Source: Bernardetiaceae bacterium (GTDB taxonomy: Bacteria; Bacteroidota; Bacteroidia; Cytophagales; Thermoflexibacteraceae). Taken from it: 64,000 bases of DNA. Positions 38,201 through 46,706 of the stretch are shown one piece after another. The stretch lies in contig JANWWZ010000003.1 of the NCBI GenBank assembly GCA_025057115.1, forward strand, positions 1 through 64,000, in the 5' to 3' direction. The first letter of the stretch is position 1. Each line of letters opens with the position of its first letter. Under the pieces are notes generated by a model. That model ran no database searches. It had not been told where the DNA came from and worked only from the letters and a program-made list of their open reading frames with translations. Made by a program: the position numbers and the translations under genes.

Positions 38201-38293
38201 GATATTTTGCCCCCAAAACGATATGCAAAACTGTTAATGCTTTACAAACAACGGAAAGCAGAAATAGAACGCCAGCGCGAAGCGGCATGGTAA
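35234..38293 (+). CDS. Large membrane protein with C-terminal TPR repeats
   Basis: The 1019-residue product has about 10-12 hydrophobic segments within its first 420 residues (for instance IFLFFTVFWALALVGCLYLW at residues 19-38). About 600 residues of helical repeats follow. TPR-like units include MERAQGDTLMSEQNYKFALAID, FYEGLYALSNNNFQQAEQL and YVELASLYNRLKQPQKAYEV. The soluble repeat part probably faces the periplasm and scaffolds partners. I do not recognise a named family. It lies 102 bp behind the ABC-F gene on the same strand and ends before a bidirectional terminator. Confidence 0.7.
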   Translation: MMQKANFWTHWAAIPSRQIFLFFTVFWALALVGCLYLWHQGSHIAIQWQTIPQLHTQPVVAESFSQLSFDFTLDADTYYITEHFHPFDATPNTWYARLYLLLTISGMVLLLTVSTFLSRVPFAIICAVIALELATCGFEQMAIAGLTFSQLPLMVGLILFLLPAYYFQGIAQHIPFGKRLAIFAFLAALTTGIVAWQGRVSSPLMYWIGYSYAIPAAMTALLIWLTGHELLSALFVFIANIGPSSTGNPIRHFAILGGIYLFIIGYDYLLDVGLADYPIFTISPFAWMFASLAIGFWSLWRKEPVLGSIIPVVPYGYFAFLGLNLVALGFISYAFATDNTSLLKSVEDWIRYGQFSVGLIFYLYILVNFTAPMRRGLVVQKAMYQGKLVAYGFVNIAAVVVAVVMAGNADFFVFQQAKAGYFIYQGDMERAQGDTLMSEQNYKFALAIDPYSHRGNYSLAALAEKRGDAATALFFYSRAAFLNPHPADYAAAANIMTHREQLIDAIAKLREGLLLFPQEGRLINNLALLHDKNHFPDSALYYLQRAQKYLSSSTTAESNYYGLAIRNRIALSPDSLQRVLQPRDQITTMINDLAMRNLLQQPTSAPLEKKFLPDSAINLYQFCYLYNYTLNTLGKGDTSVISWLDRYAQVPANQPFVPYLQLAKALKLRQLGQYGRAYQLLQRLHAEAPSDNPYYANLLGLLSLQVEEYQEGARFFLTSYRRGNAEAFLNHAICTAELHHRRAESVEDWLALAQSGNKIYQQIAHEMLKVIHPDSIRRVDINAIDEEQKFRLIHYNHQQLTEENFNKILQTIQSPAIKIQVLTERIKYHLSQENLEAALAIRQAITGLQVPQTLTQLLLETDLRLLYAQGRYKEMGELLKDYQPQPPFMGYKFFYEGLYALSNNNFQQAEQLFKQAIDLLPQKQECYVELASLYNRLKQPQKAYEVLVDVLHTRDSYHDYPPRVYELYALQCLEMGYDDFAEEAISKLEDILPPKRYAKLLMLYKQRKAEIERQREAAW

Positions 38294-38416
38294 ACTTTTT
38301 TCTGGTTGTAGATATGTTCCCTTGGCAGTGCCTACAAACTAAAGTCTTGTGTTGATTTTTGATGCATCAGTGAAACGCTTTTGGCACTTGTTGAGCAACA
38401 AGCTCTAAATCAAAAC

Positions 38417-38451
38417 CCTACTGGGGGTTGAAATTTCAGTTTCCCAGTAGG
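38417..38451. terminator. Bidirectional hairpin between the TPR gene and nrdA
   Basis: CCTACTGGG (38417-38425) pairs perfectly with CCCAGTAGG (38443-38451), with a 17-base loop that can pair further inside. ATTTTC follows on the plus strand and GTTTTG on the minus strand. It lies between two convergent genes, which supports a shared terminator. Confidence 0.65.
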
Positions 38452-38481
38452 ATTTTCTTGCCTTTTTCAGTTTTTGTTTCT

Positions 38482-40932
38482 TCACGCGCTACAAGAGTCG
38501 CAGTTTTCAGGTTGGTCTAATGAGCAAGAACTATCTTGTAAGCTTTTCTCCTCTTTTTTGCCAGTAGTGATGCGCAGCATCTCAGGCGGCAGCGGTTTTT
38601 TCTCATAAAATGTAGGAGGTGCACCCGCTGCTATGTTCTGTATAGTTCCCTGAACCTGTTGCAACATAGTTTTATCCACCGTAAACTTAATGGCATCAGC
38701 CGCTGGACGAGTACGTAGGTAATACATGCCCGTTTTCAGTCCTTTTTTCCAAGCATAAAAGTGCATCGAGGTCAGCTTGCCAAAATTGGGATCTTGAATA
38801 TGTATATTCAAACTTTGGCTTTGACAAATGAAAGGAGCCCTATCGGCTGCCATGTCTATGATAGATTTCTGGGGAATTTCCCAAACTGTTCGGTATATCT
38901 CTTTGAGATGCTGGGGAATGCCTGGAATGTTTTGAATAGAACCATTAGCCTGAATAATCATATTTTTCATTGTTTCATTCCACAGCCCCAGCCGAATCAA
39001 ATCTTTCATTAGATGCTTATTAACAACGATAAACTCCCCTGAAAGCACTCGGCGCGTATAAATATTAGAGGTGTAAGGCTCAAAACATTCATTGTTTCCC
39101 AAAATTTGCGAAGTGGAAGCCGTAGGCATGGGCGCTACTAGCAAAGAGTTGCGCACACCATATTGGAGTACTTTTTTGCGAAGGGCTTCCCAATCCCATC
39201 GACCAGAGGAAGGCTTCACTCCCCATAAATCAAACTGAAACAGTCCTTGCGACATGGGAGAACCCTGAAAGGTTTCATACGGTCCATATTTTTGGGCTAA
39301 TTCTACAGAGGCTTCTACGGCGGCATAATAAATAGTTTCAAAAATATCTTTATTGAGCCCGCGTGCTTCTGGAGAGTCAAAAGGCATGCGCAACATGATA
39401 AACACGTCGGCTAGCCCTTGCACTCCTATGCCAATAGGTCGATGGCGCAGATTAGAACGCCGCGCTTCTTCTACTGGATAGTAGTTAATATCGATAATTT
39501 TATTGAGGTTGCGCGTTACTACTTTGGTGATTTCGTATAGTTTCTGATGGTCAAATTTTCCATTGATGACAAATTTGGGCAACGCCAGCGAAGCCAGATT
39601 GCATACAGCTACTTCATCTTTAGAGGTGTATTCTATGATTTCAGTGCAAAGGTTGCTGGACTTAATGGTCCCTAAATTTTTTTGATTGCTTTTGCGATTG
39701 CAGTGGTCCTTGTAAAGCATGTAAGGCACTCCTGTTTCAATTTGTGCCTCGAGGATTTCAAACCATAGTTCTTGTGCGCGGATTACTTTTCTGGCGCGTC
39801 CTTCTCGTTCATAGCGTTCGTAGAGGCGTTCAAATTCTTCGCCGTAGCAGTCAGCCAGCCCTGGCGCTTCGTTAGGGCAGAAAAGTGACCATTCCTCATT
39901 AGCTTCCACGCGCTTCATGAACAAATCAGGTACCCAAAGGGCATAAAATAGGTCTCTTGCACGGAGTTCTTCTTTGCCGTGATTTTTTTTCAATTGCAAA
40001 AAGTCAAAAATATCGGCGTGCCAAGGCTCAAGGTAGATAGCAAAAGCGCCTTTTCTCTTTCCACCTCCTTGATCAATGTATCGCGCTGTATCATTAAAGA
40101 CGCGTAACATGGGCACAATGCCATTGGAAGTGCCGTTGGTGCCCTTGATATAACTCCCCTTAGCCCGGATATTGTGAATGCTCAACCCAATGCCTCCTGC
40201 TGACTGAGAGATTTTAGCACATTGCTTTAGCGTGTCGTAAATTCCATCTACGCTATCTTCTTTCATGGTGAGCAAAAAGCAAGAAGAAAGTTGCGGTTTG
40301 GGCGTACCTGCATTAAACAAGGTGGGTGTAGCGTGAATAAACCATTTTTCTGACATGAGGTTATATGTTTCAATAGCTGCCTCGACATCCTCCATGTGAA
40401 TGCCTATTGCCACACGCATAAGCATGTGCTGTGGGCGCTCTACCACCTTGCCATTAATGCGCAGTAAATAAGACCGTTCAAGGGTTTTAAATCCGAAGTA
40501 ATCGTAATTAAAATCGCGGTCATAGATAATGACTGAGTCTAAAAGTGCAGCATTGTTGCGCACTATTTCATATACTTCCTTAGATATCAAAGAGGCGTTT
40601 TCCCCTGTTTTGGGATCTACGTAGTTGTAAAGTCGCTTAATAGTGCTTGAAAATGACTTACTAGTTTCCTTGTGAAGGTTGGAAATGGCAATCCGCGCAG
40701 CTAGAATGGCATAATCTGGGTGGCGAGTTGTCATAGACGCAGCTACTTCGGCAGCCAAGTTGTCTAGCTCAACGGTAGGAATTTTGTCGTACATTCCTTG
40801 AATGACTCGTTGAGTGATTTGAAATACGTCTATGTAGTTCATGTCCAGCCCATAACAGAGCTTTTCTATGCGAGCCGTTATTTTTTCGACTCTAACTGTT
40901 TCTGTAGTACCGTTGCGTTTGGTAACAAGCAT
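38482..40932 (-). CDS. nrdA: Ribonucleoside-diphosphate reductase alpha subunit, class I
   Basis: NrdA converts ribonucleotides to deoxyribonucleotides and takes its radical from NrdB. The 816-residue chain has an N-terminal ATP-cone (residues 1-90, [18 protein letters not shown]) that senses ATP/dATP. The core has active-site cysteines in LSSCFLLTM (Cys near 218), NLCTEI and [10 protein letters not shown], the tyrosine pair region, and a C-terminal shuttle pair in CDSCSA. The length fits class Ia. nrdB is not adjacent. Candidate -7 box TATTTTTG lies at 41021-41028 on this strand. No NrdR box was recognised. Confidence 0.95.
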   Translation of the reverse strand: MLVTKRNGTTETVRVEKITARIEKLCYGLDMNYIDVFQITQRVIQGMYDKIPTVELDNLAAEVAASMTTRHPDYAILAARIAISNLHKETSKSFSSTIKRLYNYVDPKTGENASLISKEVYEIVRNNAALLDSVIIYDRDFNYDYFGFKTLERSYLLRINGKVVERPQHMLMRVAIGIHMEDVEAAIETYNLMSEKWFIHATPTLFNAGTPKPQLSSCFLLTMKEDSVDGIYDTLKQCAKISQSAGGIGLSIHNIRAKGSYIKGTNGTSNGIVPMLRVFNDTARYIDQGGGKRKGAFAIYLEPWHADIFDFLQLKKNHGKEELRARDLFYALWVPDLFMKRVEANEEWSLFCPNEAPGLADCYGEEFERLYERYEREGRARKVIRAQELWFEILEAQIETGVPYMLYKDHCNRKSNQKNLGTIKSSNLCTEIIEYTSKDEVAVCNLASLALPKFVINGKFDHQKLYEITKVVTRNLNKIIDINYYPVEEARRSNLRHRPIGIGVQGLADVFIMLRMPFDSPEARGLNKDIFETIYYAAVEASVELAQKYGPYETFQGSPMSQGLFQFDLWGVKPSSGRWDWEALRKKVLQYGVRNSLLVAPMPTASTSQILGNNECFEPYTSNIYTRRVLSGEFIVVNKHLMKDLIRLGLWNETMKNMIIQANGSIQNIPGIPQHLKEIYRTVWEIPQKSIIDMAADRAPFICQSQSLNIHIQDPNFGKLTSMHFYAWKKGLKTGMYYLRTRPAADAIKFTVDKTMLQQVQGTIQNIAAGAPPTFYEKKPLPPEMLRITTGKKEEKSLQDSSCSLDQPENCDSCSA

Positions 40933-41213
40933 ATAGAAAGTTAGTTTAATTCTGCATTCAATTTGGCTAGAATTGGTTGCTTTTTAGAAAAGAAAACCAC
41001 TGCCAAAGTGTAAAGGTAGGCAAAAATAAAGCCTAAAGTACCCTCCTGCTTATGACTTTTTGCCGCCTTCCTATTAATAGACTAAATGTACACAAAAGCA
41101 TTTGTTTCTACAAGTTTGCGGCGGGCTTACCAAAGAAGTGAAATATGTTTGAGTATTGCTAAAAATTTTAGATATGCGCGCAAAAATCATGAATCATTTA
41201 GAATATATAAACC

Positions 41214-42023
41214 TTAGCCTTTGAGGGGTGCGCCTGCTTCTTTTGCCATGTATTTGATTACTATTTTATCCATCAATGTGGGAAACCATTTGTTCATAAA
41301 CACAGTAAACTTGCCCAAAGTAGTGAGTATGAGTATTTTTTTGCGCTTTACTACAGCCTTGTAAATATGTTCGGCGCATTCTTCGGCACTCATCATTTTA
41401 GATTCATCCCGCGGCGATTCGCCTTGAGGAGTGCCGTCTTTGGTCAATGAACGGGCACGGATGTTAGAAGTAGTAAAACCTGGACAAGCAGTAAGTACAT
41501 GGACACCGTGAGGAATCATCTCAGTGCGCAACACTTCTAAAAAGCCTTGCAGAGCAAATTTAGAAGCAGAGTAACCAGTTCTGCCTGGCAAACCCCGATA
41601 GCCTGCAATGGAAGAAATGCCTACTACCGAGCCTTTGGAGGCAATAATGTAAGGCAAACAAACTTTGGTAGCGTATAAAGCACCATAGAAGTTAATGTCC
41701 ATCACTTTTTTGACTACTTCTAGATCTACTTCTTCAAACAAGGCACGCATGGAAATTCCGGCGTTGTTGATAAGAACATCTATTTTTCCAAATGCTTCTA
41801 AAGCTGCTCTTGCCATGCGCTCATTATCGGCAGGCCGGGTTACGTCCGCTTGAACTGCTACTACTCTTATCCCTTGCTGGCGGAGATGTTCAGCCGTTTC
41901 CTCTAATGCTTCCTTATTCCTGCCAGTGATGACTAAGTCAGACCCATTGCGCCCAAAGACTTGAGCCAGTGCCTTGCCAATTCCAGAAGAGGCACCCGTG
42001 ATGATAACCACTTTGCCTTTCAT
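41214..42023 (-). CDS. Short-chain dehydrogenase/reductase
   Basis: This NAD(P)-dependent SDR has 269 residues. The cofactor motif TGASSGIGKALAQVFG is at residues 9-24, NNAG near residue 88, and the catalytic serine in GISSIAGYRG with YSASK near residue 150. The residue pattern TGRN after the second strand suggests NADP preference, which is an inference. The C-terminal part (KKILILTTLGKFTVFMNKWF) is amphipathic, as in DhaR/DltE-like SDRs that act near membranes. Its substrate is not known. It is a single gene upstream of nrdA on the same strand. Confidence 0.85.
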   Translation of the reverse strand: MKGKVVIITGASSGIGKALAQVFGRNGSDLVITGRNKEALEETAEHLRQQGIRVVAVQADVTRPADNERMARAALEAFGKIDVLINNAGISMRALFEEVDLEVVKKVMDINFYGALYATKVCLPYIIASKGSVVGISSIAGYRGLPGRTGYSASKFALQGFLEVLRTEMIPHGVHVLTACPGFTTSNIRARSLTKDGTPQGESPRDESKMMSAEECAEHIYKAVVKRKKILILTTLGKFTVFMNKWFPTLMDKIVIKYMAKEAGAPLKG

Positions 42024-42196
42024 CGTTTCAGCTTTACTGCAAAAGTCTCAACTAAAATTTAAAATCTAGCAACCTTTTTGTATAATAATCGCTTATCTTA
42101 GTTGAGCCATTGAGCAAAAGGATATTTTGCTAATTTTATAAGTATTTGGCAAACTTTGGGCAACTTTATTTTCAAGTAAATCGTATCTATAACGTT

Positions 42197-45100
42197 ATGG
42201 GGTTGGCTAAAAACTTTGAGCAGATTCAGCAAAAACTGAGAGCCTATAGGCAGAAATACTATAAAAACCTTCTGCTAAAAGGGACCATACTCACTACAGG
42301 AGCGGTAAGTGCCGCATTTATTACCTTCAACGGTCTTGAGCATATCGGAAACTTTGCCTCTCCTGTGCGAGCAGTGTTGTTCTTTTCCTTCTTGACCATT
42401 GCCATAGCCAGCACTTACTTTTGGATAGCAATTCCCCTGCTTAAGTTGATGAATCTTCATCGCTCATTGTCCAACGAAGAAGCAGCTATTCAAATCGGTA
42501 AGCACTTCCCCGAAGTAAGTGACAAATTGCTTAACCTGCTCCAGCTAGGCAAGCTCACCCAACAACAAAGCGACCTGATAACAGCAAGCATAGAACAAAA
42601 GTCGCGTTTGCTACTTCCCATAGATTTTCGCGCAGCTATAGACTACACCCAAAACAAGCGCTATCTGCGTTATGCCCTTCCTCCCTTGTTGTTATTGTTA
42701 TTACTGGCAATGCTTGTCCCACAATTTTTTACAGACACTACTCCCCGCTTAATTTACTACTCCAGAACTTTTACCCCCAAAGCACCATTTTCGTTCGACA
42801 TAGCTGAAAATCAACTAGTGGTATTCAAAAATGAGGACTACCTGCTCAATGTAAACGTTCAGGGTAGGGCTTTGCCTTCAGAGGTATATTTGATTTATGG
42901 TCAGCGCCGCATAAAAATGGACAAAGTAACAGCCAGTCAATTTAGCTACACTTTTAAAAATGTGCAAAAAGACCTCTCTTTCATAGTAGAAGCCTCTGGT
43001 TTTAGTTCTAAGGAGTATCTGCTTCAAGTGAAAGAACGACCCAGTATGAGCGGGTTTACAGCCTATCTCAACTATCCTGCCTATCTGAGAAAGCCACCTG
43101 AAAAACTCTCCAATACGGGAAATTTAATTGTCCCGCAAGGAACAGTCATTCGCTGGGTTTTCAACACTCAACAGACTGATAAACTGATGGTTCGTTTTCA
43201 GTCTGACAGCAGCACCATCCAAGCAACTCGAACAGGCAACAACGCTTTTGAATTTAGCAAAAAAGCAATGCAATCTACTGGCTATTCTATTCTTCTTGTC
43301 AATCCTCATAGCCAAAATAAAGATGCCATCGAATACTTTTTAAACGTAATCCCTGATGAATACCCTACAGTAACACTCAATTACTTGAAAGACACTTTGC
43401 TATACAACTCTATCACGGTAGCGGGAAACATCTCCGACGACTACGGAATTAGCCGCCTCGAGTTAAAATATCGCATTGTAAAAAAAGGCAAACAGCCAGA
43501 TAACCAATACAACAGCATCAAAATTAACTTTAACCCAAACATCATCAGCCAGAGTTACTACCAAGAGCTTAAAACAGAAGACTTTGGTCTCTCACAGGGA
43601 GATAAGTTAGAATATTTCGTGCAAGTATGGGATAATGATGGAGTCAACGGTGCAAAAAGTAGTAAAACTGCTGTCCAAGAATTTTCTCTACCTGACAAGG
43701 AAGAATTTGCGCACCAAATAGAACGTTCAGCTTTTTCGGCTAAAAATCAAATGGAAAAAGCTCTTGAAAAAGCCGAAGAACTCAAAAGAAGCCTTGCTGA
43801 ATTGCAAGACCGTCTCAAGGGAAAGAAAAAACTCAACTGGCAGGACAAACAAGCCCTTGAAGAACTCATTCAACGCCGCGAAGAACTTACCAAAGAAATA
43901 CAAGAACTCCTTCGGCAAAATGAAATACTCAATCAAAAACAAGAACGATTCACCGAAAGAGACCGCGAAATAGCCGAAAAAGCTCAACAGCTTAGCCAAC
44001 TTATAGAGGAACTGTTAGATGAAGAAACCAAAAAACTATATGAAGAACTCAGCAAATTGTTGCAGAAAGAACTCCAAGATCCTACTATGTTGCAGAACAT
44101 TTTAGAGGAAATGGAAAAACACGAAAAAAACATCGCCCGAGAGCTAGATAGAGCAATCGAAATGTTCAAAAAACTGCAACTGGAGGAAAAAATCAAAGAA
44201 GCCATTAAAAATTTGCAAAACCTTAGCCAAGAACAACAACAATTGTCCGAACAAACTAAAGAAAATGCCTTGCCCCAACAAGAACTCATAGAGAAGCAAA
44301 AAGAAATCAACCAAAAATTTGAGCAACAGGAAAAGGAATTAGGCAAAATAGAAGACCTTTCAAAAGAGCTACAAAATCAAAAACAAGAACAGTTGCAAAT
44401 GGAAGACTTAAAAAATGACCAACGACAAGTAGAGCAAAAACAACGAGAAAGTCTTGAGCAACTGGAGCAGAAACAAAATCAGAAAGCCTCTGAATCCCAG
44501 CGGAATGCTGCTCAAAAGATGCAGCAAATGAGCCAGAAAATGCAACAAATGCAACAATCCGCCGAAACCAAACAGCAAGTAGAAGACTACAACGCCTTGC
44601 GGCAAATACTGGAAAACCTCGTTAAACTTTCTTTTGACCAGGAAAATTTAATGCTGCAATTTAAGCAAGTGCGCCAAGAAGACCCTCGCTTTATTGAACT
44701 TGGGCAACAACAATTAAAAATAAAAGACAATGCAAAAATTGTAGAAGATAGCCTTATAGCTCTCTCCAAGCGAGTATTTCAAATTAGGTCTTTCGTTACT
44801 CGCGAAGTAAGCAACATGAATGACCACATCAACCAGAGTTTGGAAGAGATCAAAAAGCGGCGCAACTCAGTAGCAGCAGCCAAGCAACAAGCAGCCATGC
44901 AGAGCATCAACAACTTGGCTTTAATGCTTGATGAAGTCCTTCACCGAATGCAAGAACAAATGGGGCAACAAATGGGTGGCATGCAAATTATCAACAAAAA
45001 GCGCAAAGACCGCCAACAACAACAAAACCTTAGCCAATTACAACAATCCTTAAACCAGCAAATTCAAGAACTCATCAGAAGCGGCAAGCAAGGCAAGGAA

Positions 45101-45544
45101 CTTTCCGAACAACTGGCTAAGTTAGCTGCTCAACAGGAAATGATACGCCGTGCCTTGAAAAAAACAACTGAAGGCAAATTAAAACAAGACGGAAAAGGCC
45201 TCGGAGGAGATATCGCCAAACTACTTGAAGAAATGGAAAAAACAGAAGAAGATTTAGTCAATCGAAGGCTTACCCAAGAACTTATCAAGCGTCAAAGGGA
45301 AATTGTTACTAGGCTTTTAGAGTCCGAGAAAGCATTGCGAGAGCGCGACCAAGAAGACCAACGCGAAGCAGAACATGCCAAACCAAAGTCTAAAAGCTCC
45401 CCAGGCTCTTATACCGAGTATCTCAAGGACAAGGAAAGACAAATAGAACTACTTAAAACTGTGCCGCCTTCTATGAACCCTTACTACAAACAAGAAGTCA
45501 ATGAGTACTTCAAGAAAATAAACCAAAATCAAATCAACAACTGA
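42197..45544 (+). CDS. DUF4175-family protein with long coiled coil
   Basis: This Bacteroidota-type protein of about 1115 residues starts MGLAKNFEQIQQKL. The 51 upstream in-frame bases do not look coding. Two or three membrane helices lie within the first 190 residues (LLKGTILTTGAVSAAFITFN, YALPPLLLLLLLAMLVPQFF). A beta-rich extracytoplasmic region follows (about 200-500). After that comes a very long Gln/Glu/Lys-rich coiled coil (about 510-1000, with QKMQQMSQKMQQMQQ). The function is unknown. It is a cell-envelope protein and first in a run with the RsbW-like, ybeY and mnmG genes. Confidence 0.82.
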   Translation: MGLAKNFEQIQQKLRAYRQKYYKNLLLKGTILTTGAVSAAFITFNGLEHIGNFASPVRAVLFFSFLTIAIASTYFWIAIPLLKLMNLHRSLSNEEAAIQIGKHFPEVSDKLLNLLQLGKLTQQQSDLITASIEQKSRLLLPIDFRAAIDYTQNKRYLRYALPPLLLLLLLAMLVPQFFTDTTPRLIYYSRTFTPKAPFSFDIAENQLVVFKNEDYLLNVNVQGRALPSEVYLIYGQRRIKMDKVTASQFSYTFKNVQKDLSFIVEASGFSSKEYLLQVKERPSMSGFTAYLNYPAYLRKPPEKLSNTGNLIVPQGTVIRWVFNTQQTDKLMVRFQSDSSTIQATRTGNNAFEFSKKAMQSTGYSILLVNPHSQNKDAIEYFLNVIPDEYPTVTLNYLKDTLLYNSITVAGNISDDYGISRLELKYRIVKKGKQPDNQYNSIKINFNPNIISQSYYQELKTEDFGLSQGDKLEYFVQVWDNDGVNGAKSSKTAVQEFSLPDKEEFAHQIERSAFSAKNQMEKALEKAEELKRSLAELQDRLKGKKKLNWQDKQALEELIQRREELTKEIQELLRQNEILNQKQERFTERDREIAEKAQQLSQLIEELLDEETKKLYEELSKLLQKELQDPTMLQNILEEMEKHEKNIARELDRAIEMFKKLQLEEKIKEAIKNLQNLSQEQQQLSEQTKENALPQQELIEKQKEINQKFEQQEKELGKIEDLSKELQNQKQEQLQMEDLKNDQRQVEQKQRESLEQLEQKQNQKASESQRNAAQKMQQMSQKMQQMQQSAETKQQVEDYNALRQILENLVKLSFDQENLMLQFKQVRQEDPRFIELGQQQLKIKDNAKIVEDSLIALSKRVFQIRSFVTREVSNMNDHINQSLEEIKKRRNSVAAAKQQAAMQSINNLALMLDEVLHRMQEQMGQQMGGMQIINKKRKDRQQQQNLSQLQQSLNQQIQELIRSGKQGKELSEQLAKLAAQQEMIRRALKKTTEGKLKQDGKGLGGDIAKLLEEMEKTEEDLVNRRLTQELIKRQREIVTRLLESEKALRERDQEDQREAEHAKPKSKSSPGSYTEYLKDKERQIELLKTVPPSMNPYYKQEVNEYFKKINQNQINN

Positions 45545-45573
45545 GTGTATTTTTTTACAATGTTCTCAGTGCT

Positions 45574-45978
45574 ATGAATGCAGTACAACAACTAAAAATT
45601 CCATCTGACCCCAAAAATATCATCATAGTAGAGCAATTCATAGAGGAGCTGAAGGAACAACTGCAGATTGATGACAATATTTATGGCAATATTATGATTG
45701 CTGTTACCGAGTCGGTAAATAACGCCATCATTCATGGTAATAAATCTGACCGAAGTAAGTTGGTAGATTTATTTATGAGCATTGACGACAAAAAAATATC
45801 CTTTACCATTACGGATGAAGGCAACGGCTTCGACTACGAGCACTTACCTGATCCCACGGCACCAGAGAACCTTTACAAAGAAGGAGGTAGAGGAATTTTC
45901 ATCATTAAAAACCTCGCTGATGAAGTAAAATTTTCAGCAAAAGGAAGTCAAATTAATCTGACTTTTTATTTAACTTAG
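45574..45978 (+). CDS. RsbW-like serine kinase / anti-sigma ATPase
   Basis: The 134-residue GHKL ATPase resembles RsbW/SpoIIAB anti-sigma factors. The N-box is VTESVNNAIIHGN (about residue 45-57), G1 is DEGNGFDYEHL, and G2 is GGRGIFIIKNL near residue 108. Members phosphorylate an anti-anti-sigma partner on serine or sequester a sigma factor. No STAS-domain or sigma gene is adjacent. A SpoIIE-type phosphatase gene lies 8 kb to the right. In Bacteroidota this gene usually sits, as here, before ybeY, so the partner-switching role is an inference. Confidence 0.85.
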   Translation: MNAVQQLKIPSDPKNIIIVEQFIEELKEQLQIDDNIYGNIMIAVTESVNNAIIHGNKSDRSKLVDLFMSIDDKKISFTITDEGNGFDYEHLPDPTAPENLYKEGGRGIFIIKNLADEVKFSAKGSQINLTFYLT

Positions 45979-46024
45979 CGAAATATTCACTAAATTAGCC
46001 TTAGCAATCAAAATTTTCGCAGCA

Positions 46025-46513
46025 ATGAACAAAAAAATTCATTTCTTTACGGAAAACATTATCTTTAAATTACCTTCTAAGAAGGTATACAAAGCTTGGG
46101 TAGCTCACCTGGTAGAGAATGTGTACAATAAGAAGCTGGGCGAAATCAACTACATCTTTTGCTCAGATCGCTACCTGCACAGCATCAACATGCAGTACCT
46201 CAAACACGATACCCTCACCGATATTATTACCTTTGACAATTCTGAAAAAGATTCAGGGGTAATATCAGGTGATATCTTCATTAGTATTGAGCGAGTGATG
46301 GAAAACGCGCAGAAGTACAACAAAGAAATGCTTAACGAGCTGGCAAGAGTGATGGCGCATGGCATTTTACACCTTTGTGGGTTTAGCGACAAGAACGCCA
46401 ACGACCAAAAGCTAATGCGAAAGGAAGAAGATAACTGCATCGAGATTTTGGAGAACATGTTAAAAGCAGCTACCGAAGCCAAAGAAGCAAGAGCAGCTAC
46501 ACTTAATCAATAA
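46025..46513 (+). CDS. ybeY: Endoribonuclease YbeY
   Basis: YbeY is a zinc-dependent RNase involved in 16S rRNA maturation and ribosome quality control. The 162-residue product has LHSINMQYLKHDTLTDIITF near residue 52, typical of the family. The metal site is HGILHLCGFSDK near residue 117, with two histidines of the HGxLHLxGYDH motif and Asp-Lys in place of the third. To my recollection Bacteroidota homologues commonly show a similar change, so it need not mean loss of activity. It follows the RsbW-like gene by 46 bp, and the parS palindrome lies behind it. Confidence 0.9.
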   Translation: MNKKIHFFTENIIFKLPSKKVYKAWVAHLVENVYNKKLGEINYIFCSDRYLHSINMQYLKHDTLTDIITFDNSEKDSGVISGDIFISIERVMENAQKYNKEMLNELARVMAHGILHLCGFSDKNANDQKLMRKEEDNCIEILENMLKAATEAKEARAATLNQ

Positions 46514-46519
46514 GCTAAA

Positions 46520-46535
46520 TGTTTCAGGTGAAACG
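46520..46535. other. Degenerate parS-like site
   Basis: TGTTTCAGGTGAAACG matches the parS consensus TGTTNCACGTGAAACA at all but two positions, the central C and the last base. It lies seven bases behind the ybeY stop codon and 63 bp from the exact parS copy. It may be a weaker ParB site or a decayed copy. Confidence 0.5.
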
Positions 46536-46571
46536 CGCATAAAACCTTTAATTCTCTTTTTTCTGTTTTTG

Positions 46572-46609
46572 ATTAGGACTAATGTTCCACGTGAAACATT
46601 AGTCCTAAT
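46572..46609. other. parS site within a 38-bp palindrome, also a possible terminator
   Basis: TGTTCCACGTGAAACA at 46583-46598 agrees with every fixed base of the consensus TGTTNCACGTGAAACA that ParB proteins bind in chromosome segregation. It is the centre of a longer palindrome of 19-bp arms with one mismatched pair (ATTAGGACTAA and its complement flank it). Six or more T follow on the plus strand, so the same sequence can fold as the ybeY terminator hairpin. parS sites usually cluster near the origin. No parA or parB gene lies in the window. Confidence 0.85.
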
Positions 46610-46675
46610 TTTTTTCACAATAAGTTTCTCAACAGCCTTCCTCTTACCTACAAAGCTAAATTGCTTCACTTGGCG

Positions 46676-46683
46676 TAATTTTG
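46676..46683 (+). promoter_or_regulatory. Probable -7 promoter box of mnmG
   Basis: TAATTTTG fits TAnnTTTG and ends 23 bases before the mnmG start codon. No -33 match was seen at the expected spacing. Confidence 0.4.
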
Positions 46684-46706
46684 CATAATCATTAATAGAA
46701 TCAGCA

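Noticed and set aside
46025-46513. YbeY as a non-functional protein because the third metal histidine is missing
   Set aside because: The HGILHL part is intact and the gene is in a conserved setting. The changed last position is, as far as I recall, usual in this phylum.
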